Source: Eubacteriales bacterium mix99 (GTDB lineage: Bacteria; Bacillota; Clostridia; Caldicoprobacterales; DTU083). Taken from it: a stretch of DNA of 64,000 nucleotides. This document shows positions 10,222-18,504 of the stretch, in pieces (position 1 is the stretch's first letter; every line of letters starts with the position of its first letter). Below the pieces are notes generated by a model. The model did not search any database and was not told the origin of the DNA. It saw only the letters and a program-made list of their open reading frames with translations. The stretch is taken from the NCBI GenBank assembly GCA_038396605.1, contig CP121690.1:3066356-3130355 (forward strand), in the 5' to 3' direction. Both the position numbers and the translations under genes were made by a program.

Positions 10222-11091
10222 TCAACCGGTAAAGACCTCCCCACAGGAGCCGCTCATCAAATCAGGGAAAGAGTTTTTTACCTGCCCTGTCCGTAAGGCA
10301 AGAGCAATCCCGAAAAGAGTATCCCGGCCGGAAGTGGACCCGACCGCTGCGACTGCGCCAACTCGTTGGCGCAGCGTCTCCCCGGAGGTTTTATCGAAAA
10401 GTGCGATCAACGGTGCAGAAAATCTTCCTTCCGCCGCACAGCACAGGTATTTCCGGCTGACATCCGTCGTCCGGCCGGAAAGCAAATCCCATAGGCCATG
10501 GGGATCGGGCAGTACAGCTCCGGGCAAAAGACCGGCCTGACAGGCAGCCATGATTCCCACCAGTGCATCATCCGAGCAAGGCGTCAAGCCGCAGCCCAGG
10601 CCGCAACAGGCCAGGAGTGCCTCTGCCGCCGATCCGCAAAAAAGTGCCCGGCAAAAGTTTATAAGCTGCCTGAAAACCTTTTGCCGTAAGAAAGGAGTCA
10701 GACGCAAGAAACCATTGAACAAGAGAAAATCTTTCATCGCATCCATCAGCTGCCGGCGCGGGAATGCAGAACTCCCGGTTCCCGGTATCGTATCCGGGCA
10801 TAAAATCGCTTCATCTAAAAACAGCTGCATCCCTTTGCCGCCTGCAAACAGAATCTGATTTCCTGACTTCACGAATTTCATTCCCTCCGGCAGGGTATTC
10901 AATATGCGAAACGTCGCATCACAAACCCGGATACTGTCAGGCATGCCAGGTACCTTTGCCGTTATCACCGTGATCAGCCGTCCGGGAAATGCCAAATTCA
11001 TCGTGCGGTTAAACTTGGAATGGACATAGCCGCTAAGCTGCGGTCTTGCCATGAAGTCCTCTGTCAGCCGCATTTCCAGCACTGATTTCAT
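10222..11091 (-). CDS. DUF2877 protein, AllH-like subunit
   Basis: A 289-aa cytoplasmic protein of the DUF2877 family. In E. coli the DUF2877 protein (AllH/YlbF) is the third component of the oxamate carbamoyltransferase with FdrA (AllF) and YlbE (AllG). The family signature here is GLGCGLTPCSDDALVG near residue 180 (usually GLTPSGDD, so one residue is altered to Cys), with a second conserved block VAAVGSTSGRDTLFGIALAL near the C-terminus. The start ATG overlaps the stop of the acetate-kinase-like gene by four bases, indicating translational coupling. Co-occurrence with FdrA and DUF1116 on the same strand supports one complex. The substrate of this particular complex is unknown. Confidence 0.82.
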   Translation of the reverse strand: MKSVLEMRLTEDFMARPQLSGYVHSKFNRTMNLAFPGRLITVITAKVPGMPDSIRVCDATFRILNTLPEGMKFVKSGNQILFAGGKGMQLFLDEAILCPDTIPGTGSSAFPRRQLMDAMKDFLLFNGFLRLTPFLRQKVFRQLINFCRALFCGSAAEALLACCGLGCGLTPCSDDALVGIMAACQAGLLPGAVLPDPHGLWDLLSGRTTDVSRKYLCCAAEGRFSAPLIALFDKTSGETLRQRVGAVAAVGSTSGRDTLFGIALALRTGQVKNSFPDLMSGSCGEVFTG

Positions 11092-12269
11092 AGCGACAAC
11101 AGCAAGCTGCGAATATGACTTGCTAAAACCTGTTCCTCATTGGTCCGGATCACCCAGACAGCAATTCCGCTTTCCCGTGTGCTGATTCGACAGTCGTAAC
11201 CCGGATAATCCATATCCGGCATGATCCTTGCCCGAAACATCCCAAGGTTCTCGCAAACGATCTCCCGCAGCTGCCGGCAGTTTTGGCCGATGCCTCCGGT
11301 AAAAGCGATGGCATCCAGTCCTCCCAGGTAAGCCGCAAACATACCGACGAAACCCACTATATTGTCCGCAAACGCACGCACTGCCAGTTCCGCATGCCGG
11401 TTGCCTTCGGCACGGGCCGCCAATACCTCTCTGAGATCGTTGCTGACCCCGCTCAATCCGAGCAAACCGCTCTGCGTACACAGGATTTTCATCACCGCAT
11501 CCACGCTGCCGTATTCCTGCACAAGCCTCGGGATACAGCAAACATCAAAATCGCCGACGCGATTGTTCTGGAACAGCCCCGTCTGCGGGGTGGCCCCCAT
11601 ACTGGAAGCTATGCTTTTCCCGTCCCGGATTGCACAGAGGGAGGAAGATCCTCCCAGATGAATGGAAATGATACGCTTTGCATCCGGATCCAGCTCTCGC
11701 ATCCGTCCGGCAATGTATTCATGACTTGAGCCGTGAAAGCCGTAACGTCGGATGCCCAGCTCTTCCCCCCACCGGTACGGAACGCCGTAGGCAGACCGGT
11801 ACTCCGGAATGGTAGCATGAAATGAGGTTTCAAATCGCACCGCCTGCGTGAGCGACGGATACCTCCGCCGCAAGCTCCGCATCAATTCCAGATACACCGG
11901 ATTATGGGCCGGCGCCAGCGGAACAAAATCTTCCATGGTCTGCAGGAGCTCGTCATCCACCAGCCTGGTTCCGCTGAGCGGTCCGCCGTGGACCGCTTTG
12001 TACCCGACGGCATCCAGATCCTGTATCTCTTTCAGGACGCCTTTTTCCCGCAATATCCCGCCGCAAAGTTCAAAAGCGTCGGTACAGGTTTGGCAGGAAC
12101 AGGCAGAATATGTCTCGCCTTCCGGCCATACGATGCGGCAGGACCCGCTGCCGCCGAGCCCTTCCACCATTCCGCCGGCAATAGCGGTTTCCCCTGTGGA
12201 ATAATCATAGTATTGAAACTTAAAACTGGTGGTGCCCAGATTCAACAGCAGAAGTTTTTGGCAGTTCAT
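11088..12269 (-). CDS. Acetate-kinase-like acyl phosphate kinase with altered active site
   Basis: A 393-aa member of the acetate/propionate/butyrate kinase (ASKHA) family, which makes ATP from an acyl phosphate. The start is the ATG at 12267-12269 with GAGGGG upstream. Family landmarks include LLNLGTTSFKF (phosphate loop, residues 9-18), VHGG (93-96), APAHNP (120-124), RRYGFHGSSHEYI (174-186), NNRVGDFD (235-242) and FTGGIGQN (323-330). Compared with Methanosarcina acetate kinase, several catalytic positions differ: Arg91 is Lys91, Asp148 is Glu147, the Asn of HLGNGSS is Gly, and the Mg-binding Glu384 of GIGEN is Gln329. This predicts a changed acyl substrate or weakened activity. It sits between the DUF1116 and DUF2877 genes, where E. 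coli has a carbamate kinase elsewhere in the all cluster. Confidence 0.85.
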   Translation of the reverse strand: MNCQKLLLLNLGTTSFKFQYYDYSTGETAIAGGMVEGLGGSGSCRIVWPEGETYSACSCQTCTDAFELCGGILREKGVLKEIQDLDAVGYKAVHGGPLSGTRLVDDELLQTMEDFVPLAPAHNPVYLELMRSLRRRYPSLTQAVRFETSFHATIPEYRSAYGVPYRWGEELGIRRYGFHGSSHEYIAGRMRELDPDAKRIISIHLGGSSSLCAIRDGKSIASSMGATPQTGLFQNNRVGDFDVCCIPRLVQEYGSVDAVMKILCTQSGLLGLSGVSNDLREVLAARAEGNRHAELAVRAFADNIVGFVGMFAAYLGGLDAIAFTGGIGQNCRQLREIVCENLGMFRARIMPDMDYPGYDCRISTRESGIAVWVIRTNEEQVLASHIRSLLLSL

Positions 12270-12279
12270 CGTGATCCCC

Positions 12280-13539
12280 TCATTCCGGATAAGTTTCCGC
12301 AAAAGCTTTCAGCGCTTTTTCAAAGCACAGCATCGGAACCCGGGCACTGCCCGCCCCAATCAGTCCGCCGTCATGAGTAAACATACCGCCGTGAATTTCG
12401 GGGGCAATACCGGTTTTCAACACTTTGCGGATGTCAATGCCAACCGGAAGAAATTCAAAATCCAGGTTCGGAATCATGAAATTATGGTTTTTGCCGATGC
12501 AGATTTCACTCATTTCACGTGTCTGCGCAATCGCATCCTTCATCTTCAACCCACGCAGGCTACATACGATAGGGCTGGCAGCTGCTGCCAGGCCCCCCAT
12601 ACCGTAGCATTCCACCACGCAACTGTCGCCGATCCATGGCAGCTGGTCCTTTTCCGTATACTGGCTGGAGGTATAGCGTCCCTTCATCATAGGGGCGGGA
12701 GCGGTAAACCAGCGTTCTCCCAATCCCGCCACCTTGATCCCGAATTCCAGCGCATTGCCGCAGACGGCAGTAACCATAGTTGAATATGGGATTCCGCTTG
12801 CCGCCAACAGGGCGCTGCGTGCCGCGCCCTGGCCAAAGCAGTGGAAGAAACGCGGTGTGTTCACGATATATTCCATCGCCGCATATAGCTTCTCCCTTGA
12901 CACATTGGTCTTCAGCATATCCAGTACGATCTGTTTCAGAAACAGCAGGTCGGCCGCTGTCTGCCGGGTATGATTCTCATCTCCCATCTGCATGCTTTCG
13001 GCAAGAATTGGCTTTAACGGCAGCCCGCCGCGCCGGCGGATCATCTCGCGGATCACCGGGAAGAGATCCTCGCGCATATGACGAAGGTTTTCCGCTATAT
13101 CGCGGCTGAAAAGCCCCCAACCGCAGAAACCGCCCTGAAAGGGGCCCTCTGCCGGAAAGGTTGCTGCCCGTGTGCCGTTTGCACGGTCCTCCACCACAAT
13201 CATAGCGACGGATTTTGTGATAATACCGGTTCCGGCGCCCACTGTGTTGTGATTGAGCGCACTGTCCGTCCGGATCGCTCCGGATTGAATCAAATCAACG
13301 GCTTCCTTCTCTGTATCGGCCCATCCCTCAAAAAGTACGCCGCTGACCATACCCCGCTTGTGCAGCAGGCACATATCCTCATACGCAACCGGCGGTCCGG
13401 AATGAAGGATCATATGATCCTCCAGACCGTCCACCACCTGACCGGCCGGCAAGATATCGATCCACACCGGATCCGAATCCACGATACACGAGACCGCCTT
13501 TTCATTTGCGGCATTGATTTTTTCACGAATTTCCATCAT
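12280..13539 (-). CDS. DUF1116 protein, AllG/YlbE-like subunit
   Basis: A 419-aa cytoplasmic DUF1116 protein. The E. coli homologue AllG (YlbE) is a subunit of oxamate carbamoyltransferase with AllF (FdrA) and AllH. Visible conserved blocks are GMVSGVLFEGWA (about residue 62), ALNHNTVGAGTGIIT (about 94), AESMQMGDENHTRQ (about 186, normally MGDE-H-R-N), TAVCGNALEFGIKV (about 260) and AGSARVPMLCFEKAL (C-terminus). The start pair ATG-ATG follows AAAGGAAAAT. It lies 15 bp after the FdrA-tail gene and 10 bp before the kinase-like gene, so all are one transcript. The substrate is not deducible; the flanking sugar-acid enzymes argue against plain allantoin metabolism. Confidence 0.83.
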   Translation of the reverse strand: MMEIREKINAANEKAVSCIVDSDPVWIDILPAGQVVDGLEDHMILHSGPPVAYEDMCLLHKRGMVSGVLFEGWADTEKEAVDLIQSGAIRTDSALNHNTVGAGTGIITKSVAMIVVEDRANGTRAATFPAEGPFQGGFCGWGLFSRDIAENLRHMREDLFPVIREMIRRRGGLPLKPILAESMQMGDENHTRQTAADLLFLKQIVLDMLKTNVSREKLYAAMEYIVNTPRFFHCFGQGAARSALLAASGIPYSTMVTAVCGNALEFGIKVAGLGERWFTAPAPMMKGRYTSSQYTEKDQLPWIGDSCVVECYGMGGLAAAASPIVCSLRGLKMKDAIAQTREMSEICIGKNHNFMIPNLDFEFLPVGIDIRKVLKTGIAPEIHGGMFTHDGGLIGAGSARVPMLCFEKALKAFAETYPE

Positions 13540-13554
13540 TCCATTTTCCTTTCT

Positions 13555-13731
13555 TTAAAGCAGATCATCCAACAACGATTTGATTTCCGCACTCTGCCGG
13601 ACCGGAGGTCTCCATTCCAGCTGGACCGTCTTGACTTTCTGCGCAACAAGCGCTTCATAGAAGAAGGAGAGTCCGATATTGATGACACGGGGTCTTTTTC
13701 GGCAGGACCGCTGTTCCGACGTTTCTTTCAT
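13555..13731 (-). CDS. 58-aa FdrA-associated small protein
   Basis: Small conserved-looking protein between fdrA and the DUF1116 gene. The ATG at 13729-13731 has a strong AAAGGAG eight bases upstream and begins five bases after the fdrA stop. The core INIGLSFFYEALVAQK followed by VQLEWRPP resembles the short domain sometimes annotated 'fdrA domain protein', which can be a separate polypeptide or the tail of FdrA/YlbE proteins. No membrane segment or signal is seen. The tight spacing suggests it is a structural part of the FdrA/DUF1116 complex. Confidence 0.7.
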   Translation of the reverse strand: MKETSEQRSCRKRPRVINIGLSFFYEALVAQKVKTVQLEWRPPVRQSAEIKSLLDDLL

Positions 13732-13735
13732 ACTG

Positions 13736-15274
13736 TTATCTCCTTTCCGCAAGTTTCGTCATCATGGCGCTTGCAAGGCGCGAACTCTGGTAGTTGCTCG
13801 GCATCACCAGGATACCGGCTTTACGCAATAGCTCCGTCTTCTCCGCCACATTCTGAGGGTCTTCACGGGAACCACAGATACTCGAAATGACCGTCAGACT
13901 TTTTCCCCTGGCAAGCACTGCATCTTCATAGGCATGAACGAACGGCGTGATCGGATCCGGATGGACACCGGGGCCGGTAATAAAATCCAAAAGGATAACT
14001 GCCGTTTCCGGATCTTCCAGTTCCTGATAAAATCGTTTCAGGCGCAGCGCCGGTTCGAAAACCGGATGGGGAGCCTCTGCCGTGAAATCCTCGGCGCCCA
14101 GGTCCAGAATCGTGTTTTCCCTGCTCACCCGGTGATCGGGGAGCTTTTTGGCGTATCGGTTCTCCAGATTGGTGAAGATAGGAACTCCGGAATTGTGGCT
14201 GCTGAAATAGATTAACCCCTCTTCGGTAAAGGTACCTCCGCAGTATAAACCGCGAAAATATCGCTGCTCCGAGCCGAGCAGGGAAAGCTCCTTTTCCGCC
14301 AGGCGATTGATCTCTTCGTCGGAAAGACCGAAGGCCGGCGGTTCCTTTCCCAACAGGCGGACCGCTTCCAGCGCCGCATCCTCCAGGCTGAACACACCGT
14401 GGGCCCTGTGATTCGCAAACAAAGTCCCGTCGCTTCCCAAAAAAACAGCCGTCACCGGTTTGCTCAGAGCGTCTGCCGCTGTCAAAACTTTATTCATAAC
14501 GGCCAAATCAGCCAATTTGGAAACAAGCACAATCACTTTGGTCTCCGGATCCGCTTCCAGCCTTTTCATTCCCTGCAACATGGTAATACCGCCGATCTGG
14601 GGATACAGATCGCGGCCCCCGGTGCCGATGATGGAGGAAACTCCATAACCACATTTTTCGATGATACAGGCGACTTCCTGTGCACCGCTGCCGGAAGCCC
14701 CAACAATACCGATAGGACCGCCGGCGACAATGCTCCCCGCTGCCAGCGCCACACCGCCGATCAGTCCGACACCGCAATCCGGCCCCATAACCAGACAGCC
14801 TTTTTCAACACCCAGCCTTTTGAGAGCCAATTCGTCTTCCAACGGTACATTGTCGCTGAAAATAAACACATCCAGCCCTTTCTCCAGAGCTTCTTCCGCT
14901 TCTGCCACCGCATACTCTCCCGGCAGAGAAATCTGCACCAAATCAAAAGGGTCCTCCTCCAGATCGATTTCCTTCAGCGTGTGGTAGGTTACCCCGGCGT
15001 CCGAATTCGATTTATGGTCAAGGATATCCCGAATCAATTGAAGCGCCTCGTCCATTTTCATTTCCGAATCTGCGCGCACGGCAATTACCAGATCATTGGC
15101 AGTCATATCTTTTGGGAGCTCGAACCCGAGCCCCTCCAGCATTTCCCTGTTTACCGGTGTGCCCATCTGAACCTCCGCCGCATGGATTCCGCCCAGCTGC
15201 TTCACCCTATCTCCGATTGACATCAAACTGACCGAGTCCACAAAACGGTTTTTTTTCACAAATACTTTATCCAT
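13736..15274 (-). CDS. fdrA: FdrA family acyl-CoA-synthetase-like protein (AllF-like)
   Basis: A 512-aa protein related to succinyl-CoA synthetase alpha. In E. coli FdrA (AllF) is the catalytic partner of oxamate carbamoyltransferase. The N-terminal part (LMSIGDRVKQLGGI, ANDLVIAVRA) is FdrA-specific. Next comes a CoA-binding Rossmann region and a ligase region with the phosphate loop GIVGASGSGAQEV (about residue 188), the block SSIIGTGGRDLYP (about 213) and a second lobe VSRENTILDLGAEDF (about 390). The ATG at 15272-15274 directly follows the flavoprotein stop, with GGAGG 12 bases upstream. Complete by length (family about 510-555 aa). Acts in the cytoplasm, probably complexed with the DUF1116, 58-aa and DUF2877 proteins. 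Confidence 0.85.
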   Translation of the reverse strand: MDKVFVKKNRFVDSVSLMSIGDRVKQLGGIHAAEVQMGTPVNREMLEGLGFELPKDMTANDLVIAVRADSEMKMDEALQLIRDILDHKSNSDAGVTYHTLKEIDLEEDPFDLVQISLPGEYAVAEAEEALEKGLDVFIFSDNVPLEDELALKRLGVEKGCLVMGPDCGVGLIGGVALAAGSIVAGGPIGIVGASGSGAQEVACIIEKCGYGVSSIIGTGGRDLYPQIGGITMLQGMKRLEADPETKVIVLVSKLADLAVMNKVLTAADALSKPVTAVFLGSDGTLFANHRAHGVFSLEDAALEAVRLLGKEPPAFGLSDEEINRLAEKELSLLGSEQRYFRGLYCGGTFTEEGLIYFSSHNSGVPIFTNLENRYAKKLPDHRVSRENTILDLGAEDFTAEAPHPVFEPALRLKRFYQELEDPETAVILLDFITGPGVHPDPITPFVHAYEDAVLARGKSLTVISSICGSREDPQNVAEKTELLRKAGILVMPSNYQSSRLASAMMTKLAERR

Positions 15275-16807
15275 CTATTCCGATTCCTCCCTATCGCTGT
15301 GATCTGTCCGGATGTGGCATCCGCAGCTGTCCTTTCGTTCCAGCGCCGCCTGAGTCAAAAGCACAGCTGTATACAGATCGTTTTGCAGGCGGAGCGTCTC
15401 ATAATACTCCTTTGGTGTACCGTTGTCTGCTGCAGAAAAGTTCATCATAAGTTCCTGCAAAGTTTGCAGCGCATGCCGCAGCCCTTTCCTGCACCGAAAG
15501 ATACCCAGATTCTGTTCCAGCTCACGCATCATCATATTACGCATTCTATGCCGTAATTCGCAAGGCACCAGCGGCAGCGATTCTTCCTCAGGCATAAATT
15601 CTGAAATCCGTGGCTCTGCAGACGATGCGGCATATCCTGCAGTCATGCCGAAAACAAAAGTCTCCAACCCGGCATTCCCGCCGATGCGATTTGCACCGTG
15701 AACGCCGCCGGCTATTTCTCCACAGGCAAGCAGTCCGGGAAGAGAAGTGGCACAGTTTTCATCGATCTCGACTCCTCCCAGCGATGTATGGGGGGCCGGC
15801 GCAACCTCCACCGGCTGTGCGGCCAAATCAATGCCGCAGGCTGCATACCGTTCCACATAGGCCGGGTATGTTTTCACCAGCCGTTCTCTGCCTACGGATG
15901 TCGCGTCGAACCACACTCCGCCATTTGGCGTTCCACCGCCCCGTTTGATTTCACGGACAATTTTCCTGCAGAGAACATCCTTATTCAGTCGTTCTCCTTC
16001 CGGATTTTCCGCCAGGAATCGTTCGTAGCGGTGATTTCGGAGACAGGCTCCTTCAAAAAACATCGTAGTGATCAATCCTTTTCCCCGTATCTTGTTCGGG
16101 GAAAGCGCCACGCAGGGTTCAAACTGAATAAATTCCAGATCACATAACGCAGCGCCTGCCATAGATGCCATAGCAATGCCATCCCCGCCAATATCCGATG
16201 TGTTGGTCGAAAACGGGTAAATGCCGCAAAAGCCGCCGCAAGCCAGAATCACCGTATCCGCAGCAAAATGCAGGAACCGGTTCTGCTGCCGGTCAAAAAC
16301 CAATGCACCGGCTACACCCGCCGGGCCGTGAAGCAGACGTAATGCACGAAAGCCTGTTAATAAGGAAGTGTTCCCACGGGCAATCAGCCGCTTTCGCAGT
16401 TTGGCCAACACCACCGCACCGGTATGGTTTCCGGCACTGGCTACACGCGGGACACTTGCGCCCAGCGGGCGCAGCAAGGCAAGGCTTCCGTCCGGATTCC
16501 GGTCCAATGATATGTCAAGTTCCCGAAGCAATGGAGGAACTTCCAGGCTTTCGAATGCCAGATGTTTTTCCAGAGATTCCTTCCCCTGAAACCGCCCGCT
16601 TTCCCGGGTATCCCTGAAAAGCAGCTCCGGTGAATCCCCTTCTCCCGCCGGCAGGCTGAAACCATGTACATAAGGCGAGGCACCGGCGCCGTCAAGGAGG
16701 ACCATGACTTTCTTTTTACTTCCTGTTGCCCAGGCTGCGGTCAGCCCGGAAAGCCCACCGCCGATAATCAGAATATCCGTGGGAATACACTCACTGATTT
16801 TCATCAT
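15275..16807 (-). CDS. Fumarate-reductase/succinate-dehydrogenase-like FAD flavoprotein
   Basis: A 510-aa FAD-dependent oxidoreductase of the FrdA/SdhA/NadB group. The Rossmann dinucleotide motif ILIIGGGLSGLTAAWA lies at residues 13-27, an Arg/His-rich substrate region near 240-300, the block APAPHTSLGGVEID near 335, and the FAD-closing motif GGVHGANRIGGNAGLETFVFG near 365. There is no signal peptide, haem site or flavocytochrome domain, so it is soluble and needs an unknown electron partner. Its start abuts the dehydratase stop and its stop abuts fdrA (no gap), so these three are tightly coupled. It is distinct from the true NadB at 28646-30190. Likely role: oxidation or reduction of a C-C bond in the pathway acid; substrate unknown. 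Confidence 0.82.
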   Translation of the reverse strand: MMKISECIPTDILIIGGGLSGLTAAWATGSKKKVMVLLDGAGASPYVHGFSLPAGEGDSPELLFRDTRESGRFQGKESLEKHLAFESLEVPPLLRELDISLDRNPDGSLALLRPLGASVPRVASAGNHTGAVVLAKLRKRLIARGNTSLLTGFRALRLLHGPAGVAGALVFDRQQNRFLHFAADTVILACGGFCGIYPFSTNTSDIGGDGIAMASMAGAALCDLEFIQFEPCVALSPNKIRGKGLITTMFFEGACLRNHRYERFLAENPEGERLNKDVLCRKIVREIKRGGGTPNGGVWFDATSVGRERLVKTYPAYVERYAACGIDLAAQPVEVAPAPHTSLGGVEIDENCATSLPGLLACGEIAGGVHGANRIGGNAGLETFVFGMTAGYAASSAEPRISEFMPEEESLPLVPCELRHRMRNMMMRELEQNLGIFRCRKGLRHALQTLQELMMNFSAADNGTPKEYYETLRLQNDLYTAVLLTQAALERKDSCGCHIRTDHSDREESE

Positions 16808-18478
16808 TCACCTTTCCCATATGCCGCCCTTGGCCATGGAACCTACGTTTTCCACAAACAAGTTGAGATACCTGGGATATTTCGAAGAATCATGCTTCCA
16901 GTGAATATTCTTCAGGCGGCTTTCCCGCTCCGCATCCGATATTTCCACGGTCACAGATCGTTTTGCCACATCGATGTGAATCTCATCACCGTTCCGAACC
17001 GCCGCCAAAGGTCCGCCCAATGCGGCTTCCGGCGAGATATAACCGATGCTCAGTCCCGAGGTTCCTCCGGAAAAACGTCCGTCGGTCAGAATGGCGCAAC
17101 TGTGATATAATTCCGGATAGCCCTTCAGCTCTTCCTGAAACGGAAAGGCCGTCGTACCAAATCTTCCTTTCAACCCCATGTATCGGAGAACGATTGCATC
17201 ACCGGGGGATATCTTCCCTGCCCGCAGCATGGTGAGCCCTTCCTGCAAAGAGTTGAACACCCTGGCTTTTCCACTGAAATGCCAGAGCTCCGGCGGAACG
17301 GCGGCGATCTTGAGAATCGAACCTTCCGGCGCAAGGTTACCTGTCAGAACACCGATTCCGGGCTCCAGTGACACCGGATTGTCCAGAGAACGAATGACGT
17401 CGTCGTTGTATCTCCCGGACTTTGCTGCATTTTCTTTCAGTGTAGATCCGTTTACCGTTTTGCAGTTCCCGTCCAGACGCGGCATCAGCTCGTGCAAAAG
17501 TGCCTGCAGCCCGCCCGCCAGATCCAGATCCTTCAAGCTGTAAGACCCTCCCGGAGCCAGATTGGACAACAGCGGAATCTCATTGGATGCCTCGTCAAAG
17601 GTTTTCCACCACGGAAGATCGTAGCCTGCCTCGTTTGCAATGGCCGGAATATGAAGGATCAAATTGGAAGAGCCGGCAACCGCCATATCCACCTTAATGG
17701 CATTGAGAAACGCTTCTTTCGTCATAATCTGCCGGGCGGTGACGCCTTCCCCGACCAGCTCCACGATCCGCTTTCCAGCTTGATAGGACAAGCAGCGCAA
17801 TTGGGAGCTGACCGCCGACATCGTGGAGTTTCCAGGCAATGTCATCCCCAGGGCTTCTGCCATCATGCACATACTGTTGGCGGTGGTCATAGAAGTACAG
17901 GCGCCGCAGATGCCCCATGACCCCGCGATCAGTTCTTCATACTCCGATGGATCCATTTTCCCCGACTGAACGGCGCCGACCTTATCCTGTGCGTGGATAT
18001 GCAATACCTCTTTCCCACGTACCTGGCCCAACGGCATATAACCGCCGGCCACAAGGATAGTGGGAATGTCCAGACGGGCAGCCGCCATCAGATGTCCCGG
18101 AACGATGGAATCGCAGGTACTGAGCATAACCATGCCGTCAAAAAAATTGCCTTCCACCGTGATTTCCACCTGATCCGCAATGGAATTACGGCTGGGAATC
18201 TCAATATATCGGGGATCTTTCAGGCACATTCCGTCACAGATACCGGTTGTCATAACCTCCAGCGGAAGACCTCCCGCTTCCCGGACTCCGCTCTTGACCC
18301 GTTCCGCCAGCTCACGCAGATGAACATGTCCCGGATTGAACTCGTTCCAGGAGTTCACAATTCCAATTATCGGCCTCTTTAATTCTTCTTCCGAATACCC
18401 CATACCCCGCATCAGTCCCCGGCGGCATTCGGAGGCTTCACCGAATTCCCACTGACTCCGTAAATGTGTGTGATTCAT
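16808..18478 (-). CDS. IlvD/Edd family dehydratase (dihydroxy-acid or sugar-acid)
   Basis: A 556-aa Fe-S dehydratase of the IlvD/Edd family, which converts 2,3-dihydroxy or aldonic acids to 2-keto(-3-deoxy) acids. Cluster-ligand blocks are present: TTGICDGM (near residue 77), STCDSIVPGH (near 119) and GSWGICGACTSMTTANSM (near 187). Late motifs are APEGSILKIA, TDGRFSGGTSGLSIGYISPEA (catalytic Ser region) and NGDEIHIDV. The start has AAAGGAGGGG. Pentonate/hexonate dehydratases and DHAD look alike at this level. Because the neighbours are an SDR, an HpcH aldolase and an epimerase rather than ilv genes, a sugar-acid dehydratase is preferred. Confidence 0.88.
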   Translation of the reverse strand: MNHTHLRSQWEFGEASECRRGLMRGMGYSEEELKRPIIGIVNSWNEFNPGHVHLRELAERVKSGVREAGGLPLEVMTTGICDGMCLKDPRYIEIPSRNSIADQVEITVEGNFFDGMVMLSTCDSIVPGHLMAAARLDIPTILVAGGYMPLGQVRGKEVLHIHAQDKVGAVQSGKMDPSEYEELIAGSWGICGACTSMTTANSMCMMAEALGMTLPGNSTMSAVSSQLRCLSYQAGKRIVELVGEGVTARQIMTKEAFLNAIKVDMAVAGSSNLILHIPAIANEAGYDLPWWKTFDEASNEIPLLSNLAPGGSYSLKDLDLAGGLQALLHELMPRLDGNCKTVNGSTLKENAAKSGRYNDDVIRSLDNPVSLEPGIGVLTGNLAPEGSILKIAAVPPELWHFSGKARVFNSLQEGLTMLRAGKISPGDAIVLRYMGLKGRFGTTAFPFQEELKGYPELYHSCAILTDGRFSGGTSGLSIGYISPEAALGGPLAAVRNGDEIHIDVAKRSVTVEISDAERESRLKNIHWKHDSSKYPRYLNLFVENVGSMAKGGIWER

Positions 18479-18504
18479 GGAACCCCTCCTTTAAAGTCAT
18501 ACAT

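Noticed and set aside
11088-12269. Carbamate kinase, as expected beside FdrA-type genes
   Set aside because: The sequence has acetate-kinase (ASKHA) motifs, not the amino-acid-kinase fold of carbamate kinases.
15275-16807. Second L-aspartate oxidase
   Set aside because: It shares only the general FrdA/NadB fold. It lacks the NadB-specific HVHGDATG and EFVQFHPTALYT pattern in full and is not near nad genes.
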